Source: Rhodobacter sp. SY28-1
GTDB taxonomy: Bacteria; Pseudomonadota; Alphaproteobacteria; Rhodobacterales; Rhodobacteraceae
DNA length: 64,000 nucleotides
Assembly (NCBI RefSeq): GCF_005222785.1
Contig: NZ_STGH01000002.1
Span: 248,001-312,000, forward strand
Direction: 5' to 3'
The notes under the pieces are model-generated. The model was not told the origin of the DNA, searched no databases, and worked only from the letters and a program-made list of their open reading frames with translations. Shown in pieces: positions 9,173 through 17,223 of the stretch. A program made the translations under genes and the position numbers. Numbering within the stretch: the stretch's first letter is position 1; every line of letters starts with the position of its first letter.

Positions 9173-11896
9173 TTATTCTGCGGGATGGGCAGCGGCGCCC
9201 GAAGAGGCACGGCCGCGCTCGATATCGTGGAGAAGCCCGCCGGGGCGCGTGTAGACGACCCAGGTGATGGCAAGGCAGACGACGTAGAAGGCCAGGAACA
9301 GCCACAGCGCGCCGATCGGGCTGCCGGTCATGGCGATGGACGAGCCATAGGCCTTGGGGATGAAGAACCCGCCATAGGCCCCGATGGCGCTGGTGAAGGC
9401 GACGATGCCGCCCGATTCCATCGCGATCTGGCGGGCGCGGTCTGCCCCGGTCAGGTGCGGCATCAGGCGCGGCACTTCGCGGCCCATGATCACCGGGATC
9501 ATCTGGAAGGTCGACGCATTGCCGACCCCGGTGAAGAAGAACAGCGCCATGAACCCGGCGAAGAACCCGGCAAAGCTGCCTGCCTGCAGCGACAGGATCA
9601 CACCAAGGACCGAGGCGGTCATGCCGACGAAGACCCAGAAGGTGACCCGTCCGCCGCCGAACTTGTCAGACACCCAGCCCGTACCCGCGCGGGACAGCGC
9701 ACCGACCAGGGGACCGAGGAAGACGTATTGCAGGGCGTTGATGTCCGGAAAGGCGATCCGGCTCAGCAGCGGAAAGCCTGCTGAATAACCGATGAAGCTG
9801 CCGAAGGTGCCGATATAGAGGACGCACATCAGCCAGTTGTGGGTGCGGCCAAAGATTACCGATTGCTGGGCAAAGCTGGCCTTGGCATCGGCGATGTCGT
9901 TCATCCCGACCCATGCCGCGATGGTCGAAATCAGGATGAACGGAACCCAGATGAAGCCTGCATTCTGCATCCAGAGCTCGCCACCGTCGGTCAGGGCTTG
10001 CGGTGCCCCTCCCATCGCGCCGAAGACGCCCACGGTAATGACCAGCGGCACCAGGAACTGCATGACGCTGACGCCCAGGTTGCCAAGACCTGCATTCAGG
10101 GCCAAGGCGTTGCCCTTTTCGGCCTTGGGGAAGAAGTAGCCGATGTTGGCCATGGAGGAGGCAAAGTTGGCCCCGCCAAGCCCGCACAGCAGCGCCAGCA
10201 CCAGGAAGATGAAGTAGGGGGTCTCCGGGTTCTGCACCGCATAGCCGATCCCGATGGCAGGCAGCATCAGTGAGGCGGTGGACAGCGTCGTCCAAAGCCT
10301 GCCGCCAAAGATCGGCACCATGAAGCCGTAGAAGATCCGCAGGGTCGCGCCTGACAGGGCGGGCAGGGCCGCCAGCCAGAACAGTTGCTCGGGCGTGAAG
10401 GCAAAGCCGATCAGCGGCAGCTTGGCTACGACCATCGACCACACCATCCAGACCGAGAAGGCCAGCAGCAGCGCCGGGATCGAGATCCAGAGGTTGCGAC
10501 GGGCAATGCTGCGGCCCTTATCGGCCCAGAACGCGGGTTCCTCGGGACGCCAATCCTCCAGCACGCGGGGCATGGTGGTGCGGTCCGGGTGGTGGATGGC
10601 CTGCATTTCCGGCAGTTGCGGCAGGCTGTCCAAGGCCTCGCCATGGGCGGCACGTTCCATCGCGCGGACCGACAGGTGCATCCAGGTCAGGGCCAGGGCG
10701 ACCAGCACGAACAGCAGCGCAAAGCACGAGGTGTAGATGCCGGTCAGGTCCAGAAGCGCGCCGAAGGCGATGGGCAGAACAAAGCCGCCAAGCCCGCCGA
10801 TCATGCCGACAAGACCCCCGACTGCGCCGACATGGTTGGGGTAGTAGACCGGGATGTGCTTGAAGACCGCCGCCTTGCCGAGGCTCATGAAAAAGCCAAG
10901 CGCGAACAGGGTGGCGATGAAGGGCCACAGGCCCATGCTGGTCGAAAAGGCGATCGGGCCGTCCTTGCCCTGGATGATGTAATCCGTTGGCGGATAGGAG
11001 AGCATGAACAGGAACAGCATGGAAAAGCCGAAGGTCCAGTACATGACCGACCGCGCGCCGAACTTGTCCGAGAGGTGCCCGCCGTAGGCGCGGAACAGGC
11101 TGGCCGACAGGCTGAAGGACGCGGCCGCCATACCCGCCGTGCGCACGTCGACGCCGTAGACGTCGATCAGATAGTGCGGCAGCCACAACGCCAGCGCCAC
11201 GAAGGCACCGAAGACGAAGAAGTAGTACAGCGAGAAACGCCACACCTGCAGGTTCTTCAGCGGCGCGAACTGTTGGGCAAATCCAGGAGCCTTGGCGCCG
11301 GATTTGCGACGCTCCACCAGCGCGGGGTCGTCCTTGGCGAAGACGAAGAAAATCACGCCCATCAGGGCAAGGGCTGCGGCCCAGGTGTTGGCCACACCCT
11401 GCCAGCCATAGGCGACCATCACGAAGGGGGCGACGAACTTGGTTACCGCCGCGCCGATATTGCCCGCGCCGAAGATGCCCAGGGCCGTGCCCTGATGGCC
11501 CGCGTCATACCAGCGGCTGACATAGGCCACGCCGATGATGAAGGACCCGCCGGCAAGACCCACGCCCAGCGCTGCGACCAGATACATGACGTAGCTGTCG
11601 GCGAAGGTCAGCGCCCAGGTGGCCAAAGCCGCAAGGATCATCTGCGCCGAAAACACCAGCCGTCCGCCGTATTTCTCGGTCCAGACGCCAAGGAAGATCC
11701 GGGTCAGTGATCCCGTCAGGATCGGGGTGGCGACCAGAAGGCCGAACTGGGTATCGTTCAGACCCAGCTCGCCCTTGATGGCGACGCCGATGATGGAAAA
11801 GATCGTCCAGACCGCGAAACAGGCGGTGAAGGCGATGGTGCTAAGGCCAAGGGCGCGCGTCTGGTCCGCGCGTGAGGCGATGGCTTCGGTCTGCAT
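9173..11896 (-). CDS. narK: Fused NarK1-NarK2 nitrate/nitrite transporter
   Basis: The 907-residue product is two complete MFS transporters in one chain, joined by a hydrophilic linker near residues 420-460. The first half carries the motif GLAGGSFIIGVAYVSRWY and the second GLGGANFASSMANIGYFF, both nitrate/nitrite-porter signatures. In Paracoccus the NarK1 half is a nitrate/proton symporter and the NarK2 half a nitrate/nitrite exchanger, and the same division is expected here. The ATG at 11896 has GGAGG eight bases upstream and is preferred to the ATG at 11947. An FNR-type box lies 83 bases upstream of the start. Confidence 0.95.
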   Translation of the reverse strand: MQTEAIASRADQTRALGLSTIAFTACFAVWTIFSIIGVAIKGELGLNDTQFGLLVATPILTGSLTRIFLGVWTEKYGGRLVFSAQMILAALATWALTFADSYVMYLVAALGVGLAGGSFIIGVAYVSRWYDAGHQGTALGIFGAGNIGAAVTKFVAPFVMVAYGWQGVANTWAAALALMGVIFFVFAKDDPALVERRKSGAKAPGFAQQFAPLKNLQVWRFSLYYFFVFGAFVALALWLPHYLIDVYGVDVRTAGMAAASFSLSASLFRAYGGHLSDKFGARSVMYWTFGFSMLFLFMLSYPPTDYIIQGKDGPIAFSTSMGLWPFIATLFALGFFMSLGKAAVFKHIPVYYPNHVGAVGGLVGMIGGLGGFVLPIAFGALLDLTGIYTSCFALLFVLVALALTWMHLSVRAMERAAHGEALDSLPQLPEMQAIHHPDRTTMPRVLEDWRPEEPAFWADKGRSIARRNLWISIPALLLAFSVWMVWSMVVAKLPLIGFAFTPEQLFWLAALPALSGATLRIFYGFMVPIFGGRLWTTLSTASLMLPAIGIGYAVQNPETPYFIFLVLALLCGLGGANFASSMANIGYFFPKAEKGNALALNAGLGNLGVSVMQFLVPLVITVGVFGAMGGAPQALTDGGELWMQNAGFIWVPFILISTIAAWVGMNDIADAKASFAQQSVIFGRTHNWLMCVLYIGTFGSFIGYSAGFPLLSRIAFPDINALQYVFLGPLVGALSRAGTGWVSDKFGGGRVTFWVFVGMTASVLGVILSLQAGSFAGFFAGFMALFFFTGVGNASTFQMIPVIMGREVPRLMPHLTGADRARQIAMESGGIVAFTSAIGAYGGFFIPKAYGSSIAMTGSPIGALWLFLAFYVVCLAITWVVYTRPGGLLHDIERGRASSGAAAHPAE

Positions 11897-11978
11897 GGCA
11901 GGGGCCTCCGGCAAGAATGGCTTGGTCACCCGGGAAAGGGGTCGCAAGCAGACCTGCCGCCAGAATAGGCCGAAAGAC

Positions 11979-11992
11979 TTGATCTAGATCAC
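11979..11992 (-). promoter_or_regulatory. FNR/NarR-type box upstream of narK
   Basis: TTGATCTAGATCAC matches the FNR consensus TTGAT-N4-ATCAA at nine of ten fixed positions. It is centred about 90 bases before the narK start, a suitable place for activation of the nar operon by an FNR-family protein. The regulator encoded next door is the obvious candidate, but FnrL-like proteins read the same box. Confidence 0.7.
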
Positions 11993-12091
11993 GCCGAAAA
12001 ATTATCTGAACGAAATAAATGGCTTGGCGAAAAATGTTGCCTTGGGTGTGTCGCGATATCAAGCCCGTCGCGGCGGCAATCAAATGGCGGC

Positions 12092-12105
12092 TTGACAAAT
12101 ATCAA
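12092..12105 (+). promoter_or_regulatory. FNR-type box upstream of the Crp/FNR regulator
   Basis: TTGACAAATATCAA matches TTGAT-N4-ATCAA with one change and lies 43 bases before the regulator start. It could control the regulator itself (auto- or FnrL control). The two boxes in this 251-base divergent spacer are about 100 bases apart. Confidence 0.65.
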
Positions 12106-12147
12106 GCGATCCGGCGACCTTGTCGCATCTGATGCGGAGCGCATGGC

Positions 12148-12846
12148 ATGCCCGAGGCCCAGTACCCCGAGATTCGAGCGCTTGGTCTGTTTGCGGAAAT
12201 GGCAGAGGCGAATTTCCTGTCGCTGATGCGCGGCGCCTATGTGCAGAACTTTCCCCCGCATATCGAACTGATCAGCGAGGGCGAACCCAGCGACTTCCTG
12301 CACGTCGTTCTGTCCGGCTCGGTCGATCTGTTCTCGACCTGGAACGGCCGCGACACCAGTCTTGCGACGGTTCGGCCGATCTCGACCTTCATTCTTGCAG
12401 CGACAGTCAAGAATGCGCCTTACCTAATGTCTGCCAGAACACTGGAGAAAAGCCGGATCGTCCTGATCCCCAGCCAGGACGTGCGCGCGATCTTCGATGT
12501 CGACGGCAGTTTTGCCCGCGCGATCGTGACAGAGCTGGCGCAGTGCTATCGGTCGGTCATCAAGGCTCAGAAGGACTTGAAGCTTCGGACCTCGCTGGAA
12601 CGGCTGGCAAACTATTTGCTGCGCTATCAAAAGCGCGCTGGTGGGGCTGCCGCGTTCGATCTGGATTTCGAAAAGCGGCGGCTGGCTTCCGTGCTGGGCA
12701 TGACGCCCGAGAATCTGAGCCGCGCCTTCAAGGGGTTGCAACCGTACGGCGTCACGGTCGAGGGCACGCGCATTGCGATTGCCGATCAGGCCGATCTGGA
12801 GAGGTTCGCAAGACCCAATCCCTTGATCGACGACCATTCGACCTGA
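12148..12846 (+). CDS. narR: Crp/FNR-family transcriptional regulator, NarR-like
   Basis: The 232-residue protein has an N-terminal cNMP-type beta barrel (roughly residues 15-110), a dimer helix and a C-terminal helix-turn-helix around EKRRLASVLGMTPENLSRAF. The recognition-helix residues E and S-R fit FNR-type TTGAT boxes. The cluster cysteines of FNR are absent, so it does not carry an oxygen-labile [4Fe-4S] centre. This agrees with NarR of Paracoccus, which activates narK in response to nitrate or nitrite and is likewise divergent from narK. No NarXL pair is seen. The name rests on position and general resemblance; a DNR-type NO sensor is the alternative. Confidence 0.75.
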   Translation: MPEAQYPEIRALGLFAEMAEANFLSLMRGAYVQNFPPHIELISEGEPSDFLHVVLSGSVDLFSTWNGRDTSLATVRPISTFILAATVKNAPYLMSARTLEKSRIVLIPSQDVRAIFDVDGSFARAIVTELAQCYRSVIKAQKDLKLRTSLERLANYLLRYQKRAGGAAAFDLDFEKRRLASVLGMTPENLSRAFKGLQPYGVTVEGTRIAIADQADLERFARPNPLIDDHST

Positions 12847-12849
12847 TGG

Positions 12850-13499
12850 TCACGGCAAGGGGCTGACCCCGAAGAGCAACGGGTGCGCGGCGATCAGCAG
12901 CAGATAAAGGGCCAAACCCGTCACAAGGCGCAGCAGCGGCAACGGCAGGGGTGCCGCGCCTTTGACCTTTGCGGCCAAAGCGTCCCAATCCTTGCCCATC
13001 TCGCGCCGTTTCCGACGGTCGATCAGGCGTCGCCCAAGAAGTGCGAAACCGGTGAAAGTGCCGAACAGGATCACATGCGCAAGGTCACCGTTCGGCACGA
13101 CATGGGCCGTCCCCCCCCCCCCAGCGCGAGAAGCAGCGGATGGCGGTTCAGGCGCACGATCCCCGGACGGTCCGGATCGAACGTCTCGTTCCGGGCTCCG
13201 CCAAAGGAAAACGGATTGGGTCGCGCGATGGCCAGTGACAGGATCACGCAGACCGGCAGCATGATGACAAGGGGGACAAGATATTGCCAGGGGGCCCAGG
13301 TCCACAGCGGCACATAGGGCGCCCTGCCCGCGGCCGCGATCAACCAGCCTAGGACGGCAAGCGACAGTGCCGAATAGGCCAGCGTGAAACCGCGTCGGCC
13401 GAGAGCCCGCTGAAGGTGCGGGCGCATGGCCGGTCGCAGCGGTAGCGAGTGGGTCAGGAAGAACGCCGCAAACGCCGCCGTGAATTCCAGCCAGTCCAT
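12850..13499 (-). pseudogene. nnrU: NnrU family membrane protein, frameshifted at a poly-C run
   Basis: The reading frame from 13499 gives MDWLEFTAAFAAFFLTH and continues with NnrU-like membrane segments to RHPLLLAL. There the coding strand enters 12 G in a row (13111-13122), and the correct continuation, AHVVPNGDLAHVILFG, is in another frame. That frame runs to a stop at 12850 with FALLGRRLIDRRKRREMG and a final hydrophobic helix. Thirteen or ten G would restore a single protein of about 216 residues. NnrU is a membrane protein needed for nitrite/NO reduction in Rhodobacter; it follows nnrS. A homopolymer sequencing error is as likely as a real mutation. Confidence 0.8.
13111..13122. repeat. 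12-base C homopolymer inside nnrU
   Basis: An uninterrupted run of 12 C (G on the coding strand) falls exactly at the frame break of nnrU. Runs of this length are prone to slippage during replication and to base-calling error. Confidence 0.95.
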
Positions 13500-13507
13500 G
13501 GCGTTCC

Positions 13508-14713
13508 TCAGATGCGCTTTGCAGCAGGCAGGCGCAGCAGCAGACGGCCATAGAGCACCGCAAATCCCGCAAAGGACAGGATCCACGCCGTGCCAGCAAC
13601 CATGTGCAGGACCGACGCTTGGTTCGGCCAGATCCCTGCGGCAAACCGGGCCAGCACCGCCACGACCAGCGCCGCATAGACAAGGACCGTACCGGGCCCG
13701 GCGGTCAGGGTCTGTCCGGTGTGGCCAAGCGTGGCCCGGGTCATCACGGCCAGCGTCATCAGTCCAGCCGCACCGCCCATCCAAAGGTGCTGCGCTGCCG
13801 CCATGCCAATCAGGCCGGGGGCAAGGATCTCTGCACCCAGTGCCAGGGCACCAATCGGCAAGAAAGCATAGCCAAGGTGCAAGACCGCGACCAAGGGTTC
13901 GGCCAGCGTCCGGTCCCCAGCCCAGCGCGCCAACCGGACGGCGTGCAGCGTCCCCGCCGTCAGCAGCAGCGCGCCGGTCACCAGGTGATCTGGCAAGACG
14001 ACCCAGGCCAGAAGAGCGGTCAGCAGGGTCAGAAGTGCTGCCTTGTCGAACCGCTGCATCGGCGGCACGGGCAACCGCCCCGGCCCGCGCTTGACCAGCC
14101 AGTTGCGCGTGAAGGACGGAACGATCCGCCCCCCGATCACCGCAATCATCATGACCATCGCGCCAAGCCCGATCTTCAGACCGTAGCCTTGCGCGGCATA
14201 GTCTCCACGCGCGGCCTCGAGATGGAAGATGCCGTTGCCAAGGGTCAGCACGCCCAGCATTGCCAGCACGATCAGGTTGCGCCAGTTCCTGCCCGCCACG
14301 ATCTCGCGCCCGATCACGGCGGCAAGCGCGACCGGCATCGCAAGGTCGGCCAGCGCCACGGCAATGGGCGGCAGGTAAAGCGATGCCGCAACCGCCAACC
14401 GCCCGATCAGCCACAGCGCGAACAGGGCACCGAGCGGCCAGCCGACTATCGGCAACCTGCCGGTCCAGTTCGGAACCGCTGTCAGCAAGAACCCCGCGAT
14501 GACGGCAGCCACATAACCGAACAGAAATTCGTGCGCATGCCAGGACACCGGGTCAAAGGCGGTCGGCAGGGTCAGATGCCCCGACAGCATCGGCACCCAC
14601 AGGGTCATCGCCAGGGCGGCCCAGACGCCAGCGCCGAAAAAGAAGGGGCGAAACCCGTAGGTCAGGAGGGCCGGCCCACGCCAGGCGCGCATCTGTTCGG
14701 CAGAGCTGGTCAT
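13508..14713 (-). CDS. nnrS: NnrS family haem/copper membrane protein
   Basis: The 401-residue protein consists of about twelve hydrophobic helices, beginning with LTYGFRPFFFGAGVWAAL and containing WHAHEFLFGYVAAVIAGFLLT, both characteristic of NnrS. NnrS is an inner-membrane protein that protects against nitrosative stress and is induced by NO. The ATG overlaps the stop of the cyclo-ligase gene as ATGA and has GAGG four bases upstream. A longer reading frame to 14911 is an artefact. It is followed eight bases later by nnrU. Confidence 0.92.
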   Translation of the reverse strand: MTSSAEQMRAWRGPALLTYGFRPFFFGAGVWAALAMTLWVPMLSGHLTLPTAFDPVSWHAHEFLFGYVAAVIAGFLLTAVPNWTGRLPIVGWPLGALFALWLIGRLAVAASLYLPPIAVALADLAMPVALAAVIGREIVAGRNWRNLIVLAMLGVLTLGNGIFHLEAARGDYAAQGYGLKIGLGAMVMMIAVIGGRIVPSFTRNWLVKRGPGRLPVPPMQRFDKAALLTLLTALLAWVVLPDHLVTGALLLTAGTLHAVRLARWAGDRTLAEPLVAVLHLGYAFLPIGALALGAEILAPGLIGMAAAQHLWMGGAAGLMTLAVMTRATLGHTGQTLTAGPGTVLVYAALVVAVLARFAAGIWPNQASVLHMVAGTAWILSFAGFAVLYGRLLLRLPAAKRI

Positions 14714-15396
14714 GGGTCCTCGCGCTGAAACTGGACGCTCGCTTCGGTCAGGATGACATCCAGCGGAATGTCGTGAGGCTGGGGAAAGATGGTGGACAGC
14801 TGCGCCGCCTGCAATCCGATCCCGATGGTAAATGGTCGTGGCGCCAGCGTGGCCAGAGTGCGGTCGAAATACCCGCCGCCATAGCCCAGCCGGAACCCGG
14901 CGCTGTCCCACCCGACGACGGGTGCCAGCGCCACATCGGGTGCAAGTCGGTCAGCCTCGGGTGGGGGCACGGGTATGTTCCAGTCCCCCCGGATCATGTG
15001 CAACCCGGGATGCCAGCGACGAAAGACCAGCGGGCTGGCCCGCACTTCCACCACCGGCAGCGCGATGATGACGCCTGCCTCGTGCAGTTCGGCCATCAGT
15101 CCGCGCAGATCGGGTTCACCCTTGATCGGCCAGTAGGCAGACAGGACCATCCCCGCCGCGCCATCGAACCTTGACGCAAGAAACTGCCGCAGATGTCCGG
15201 CCAGCGTCGTGCCGATGTTCTGGCGGTCGGCCACCGAAAGCGCATCCCGCTCGGCCCGAAGGCGGATTCGTTCGGCCCGTCGCCAGCGCGCCACGTCGCG
15301 GGCCTGTTCGGGGTCTGTTGCCAGCGGGTCAAAGTAATCGGGCGCGATCTCGGCAGCCAGACAGGGTGGCGAGGCATAGCGGACCGGATCAGGCAT
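14710..15396 (-). CDS. 5-formyltetrahydrofolate cyclo-ligase family protein
   Basis: The 228-residue protein has the family core: basic ATP-binding helices (RRAERIRLRAERD), SAYWPIKGEPDL, and the hallmark GYGGGYFDRTLA near the C-terminus. The family converts 5-formyl-THF to 5,10-methenyl-THF using ATP. The ATG at 15396 is chosen; in-frame TTG and GTG lie four and two codons upstream. It overlaps the hemerythrin stop by eight bases and the nnrS start by four. Placement inside an NO-response operon is unusual and may mean a specialised role (inference). Confidence 0.85.
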   Translation of the reverse strand: MPDPVRYASPPCLAAEIAPDYFDPLATDPEQARDVARWRRAERIRLRAERDALSVADRQNIGTTLAGHLRQFLASRFDGAAGMVLSAYWPIKGEPDLRGLMAELHEAGVIIALPVVEVRASPLVFRRWHPGLHMIRGDWNIPVPPPEADRLAPDVALAPVVGWDSAGFRLGYGGGYFDRTLATLAPRPFTIGIGLQAAQLSTIFPQPHDIPLDVILTEASVQFQREDP

Positions 15397-15874
15397 CGGC
15401 ACGACCAACCGGCTCGAACTGCGGAAACAGCACCTCGTTTTCCAGCCGCATATGTTCGGTCAGATCCGCGACGAACTCAGTCAGACCTTCGTACATCCGG
15501 GTCCAGGTGCCGCAGGCCCCATCAGGCAGGGTCAGGTTGCCGGTCAGGCGCCTGATTTCGGCCAGATCGCGATCATGCCCGGCGTGATCCGCCCGCATCA
15601 CCGCAATCGGTGCCTCGATCCCTGGCATCCCGCCGCGGCGGATGGCTGGAAAGAGGATCAGCTCCTCTTTTTTCATGTGGACTTCCATCTCGCCGATCAT
15701 CTGGCGCAATAGGATGGACAAGCCGTCGGGCACCTTGTCACCGCCGAAATGCACGTCCTCGACCCGTTCGGCCAGGCTGGCGAGCATCGGCAACTGTTCA
15801 CGGTGGCGCGCGTGATAGCGCGTCTCGATATGATGGGTCAGGGCCGCGGGGTCATTGGTCGCAAGGGGTGTCAT
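15389..15874 (-). CDS. Hemerythrin HHE domain protein (YtfE/DnrN-like)
   Basis: The 161-residue protein carries the His/Glu spacing of di-iron HHE proteins: ALTHHIETRYHARHREQLP at the start, GEMEVHMKKEELILFPAI in the middle, RADHAGHDRD, and LTEHMRLENEVLFPQFEP at the end. YtfE and DnrN repair Fe-S centres damaged by NO. It is shorter than YtfE because the N-terminal ScdA domain is missing. AGGAGG lies seven bases before the ATG, so the longer frame to 15937 is rejected. NsrR control from the divergent region is likely. Confidence 0.85.
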   Translation of the reverse strand: MTPLATNDPAALTHHIETRYHARHREQLPMLASLAERVEDVHFGGDKVPDGLSILLRQMIGEMEVHMKKEELILFPAIRRGGMPGIEAPIAVMRADHAGHDRDLAEIRRLTGNLTLPDGACGTWTRMYEGLTEFVADLTEHMRLENEVLFPQFEPVGRADA

Positions 15875-15890
15875 CCTGGTCCTCCTGTCA

Positions 15891-16346
15891 TCAGAACAGC
15901 TTGGGGGGTGCGTCCGGGCGGGCCTGGGCCGAAACAACTGCGATGTGCAGGGAATGGGCGATCCGTTCGGCGCGTTCGATCACATGGGCCGCGCCTGCGG
16001 GTGTGCAGGTTTCCTCTGCCGTGGCGCGAAACAGGGCAAGCCAGCGGTCGAAATGTGCGGCGTCGATGGGCAGGGGAGTGTGCGCTGGCACCGGCCTGCC
16101 GTGATATTGCCCCGTCATCAGGGCGACCGATGACCAGAATGCGACCATACGTTCCAGATGCGGGGTCCAGTCGGTGATCCTTGTGGCAAAGATCGGTCCC
16201 AGCATCTGATCGGCGCGGACCTTGCTGTAAAAGCGGTGCACAAGTTTGCACAGCACCGCCTCATCCAGCCCGGTTTCCGCCATCAGCGCGGCCGTCATCC
16301 CCGGGCGTGCTGAAGTGGGATTTTCTAGTGGAGCGACCGTTTCCAT
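15891..16346 (-). CDS. Group III truncated haemoglobin
   Basis: The 151-residue globin has the features of group III truncated haemoglobins: LVHRFYSKVRADQMLGPIF, then HLERMVAFWSSVALMTGQYHG, and HFDRWLALFRATAEE with the probable proximal His. The likely function is NO or oxygen binding during nitrosative stress. GGAG six bases before the ATG at 16346 supports this start over the ATG at 16373. It is the first gene of the leftward NO-response set and is divergent from nsrR. Confidence 0.88.
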   Translation of the reverse strand: METVAPLENPTSARPGMTAALMAETGLDEAVLCKLVHRFYSKVRADQMLGPIFATRITDWTPHLERMVAFWSSVALMTGQYHGRPVPAHTPLPIDAAHFDRWLALFRATAEETCTPAGAAHVIERAERIAHSLHIAVVSAQARPDAPPKLF

Positions 16347-16386
16347 CTGAGTCTCCGTCTTGCGGTTTGGCATAGACCTGCTAATA

Positions 16387-16401
16387 GGTATTGTAAATAC
16401 C
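16387..16401. promoter_or_regulatory. Inverted repeat, probable NsrR operator
   Basis: GGTATT-GTA-AATACC is a perfect six-base inverted repeat with a three-base spacer in the 76-base gap between the globin gene and nsrR. It is 41 bases from the globin start and 22 from the nsrR start, placed to control both. The A/T-rich core resembles Rrf2-family NsrR sites, but the binding is inferred. Confidence 0.7.
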
Positions 16402-16422
16402 AATTCAAGGATACTCACCGGC

Positions 16423-16857
16423 ATGCGCCTGACTTCGTTCACCGACTTCGGCCTTCGGATGCTGATGCGCATGGCGGGCGATCCCGCACGGGCGTTTTCC
16501 ACCTCTGAGCTGGCCGAGGATCTGGGGCTGTCACGCAACCATCTGGCCAAGATCATGCAGCATATGTCTCGCGCCGGGTTCATCGACACCCGGCGTGGTG
16601 GCGGTGGTGGTGCCGTACTTGCGCGACCGGCGGCAGATATCCGTCTGGGCGACATCGTGCGCCTGCTTGAGGAAGGTCAGCCGCTAGTCGAGTGCTTTGG
16701 GGCCGGGACAGGAACCTGTTCGATCGACGGGCGATGCGGCCTGAAGGCCCGTCTCAGGTCGGCGGAAGTGGCATTTCTGAACGATCTGAACCGGTCGACC
16801 CTGGCCGATATCGCGCTGGCACCGCAAAGTCCCCTTGGCTTGGTGGGTCAGCCATGA
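16423..16857 (+). CDS. nsrR: Rrf2-family NO-sensing repressor NsrR
   Basis: The 144-residue protein has an N-terminal winged helix (LTSFTDFGLRMLMRMA, then LAEDLGLSRNHLAKIMQ) and three cysteines in the C-terminal loop, in ECFGAG, GTCSID and GRCGL, the pattern of the NsrR [2Fe-2S]/[4Fe-4S] cluster. NO destroys or modifies the cluster and releases repression. The ATG at 16423 gives the standard N-terminus MRLTSFTD; the longer frame from 16360 runs through the operator. Neighbouring NO-detoxification genes support the assignment. Confidence 0.92.
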   Translation: MRLTSFTDFGLRMLMRMAGDPARAFSTSELAEDLGLSRNHLAKIMQHMSRAGFIDTRRGGGGGAVLARPAADIRLGDIVRLLEEGQPLVECFGAGTGTCSIDGRCGLKARLRSAEVAFLNDLNRSTLADIALAPQSPLGLVGQP

Positions 16858-17126
16858 ACCGGATCGAACGCGATGGTGAGGGCTTCGTCATTCCGGCTGT
16901 CCTCCTGGCTGAAGCCTTCAGGATGACCGAGGACGATGTGCGCCTTGCCATGCGCGAGGGCACTCTCACCTCACTTTGCGAAGCGGGGGAGGGCGAAGAT
17001 GCGGGGCGCTGGCGGCTGACGTTTCGTCATGCTGGCCGGGCCTGCAGGTTCACCCTTGATGCGGCTGGCGCGATCCTTTCCACGTCGCGTTTTCCCGTGC
17101 GGTCAACCCCTCGCGCTTCGGCCTAA
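16854..17126 (+). CDS. DUF6522-like small protein
   Basis: This 90-residue acidic protein overlaps the nsrR stop as ATGA and is surely co-translated. It contains FVIPAVLLAEAFRMTEDDVRL, CEAGEGEDAGRWRLTF and a C-terminal strand pair. I recognise it as the small protein often found beside nsrR or nnr genes in Rhodobacteraceae (DUF6522), of unknown function. There are no membrane segments and two cysteines. Confidence 0.7.
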   Translation: MNRIERDGEGFVIPAVLLAEAFRMTEDDVRLAMREGTLTSLCEAGEGEDAGRWRLTFRHAGRACRFTLDAAGAILSTSRFPVRSTPRASA

Positions 17127-17166
17127 GTTTGGTCCGCGGATCTCTGCAAGCTTTGCCACAGTCGGA

Positions 17167-17195
17167 TTGACTCTTGCGCGCACTTTAGTTAGTAT
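17167..17195 (+). promoter_or_regulatory. Sigma-70-type promoter of the tetR-exporter operon
   Basis: TTGACT (17167-17172) and TAGTAT (17190-17195) are spaced by 17 bases and lie just before the tetR start. The -10 box overlaps the inverted repeat at 17185-17210, as expected for a repressed promoter. Confidence 0.6.
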
Positions 17196-17210
17196 TCACT
17201 CACTTACTAA
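17185..17210. promoter_or_regulatory. Probable TetR operator
   Basis: TTAGTTAGT and ACTTACTAA are nine-base arms with one mismatch, separated by eight bases, directly upstream of the TetR-family gene and overlapping its -10 element. Autoregulation is inferred. Confidence 0.6.
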
Positions 17211-17223
17211 TTCTGGAAACCCC

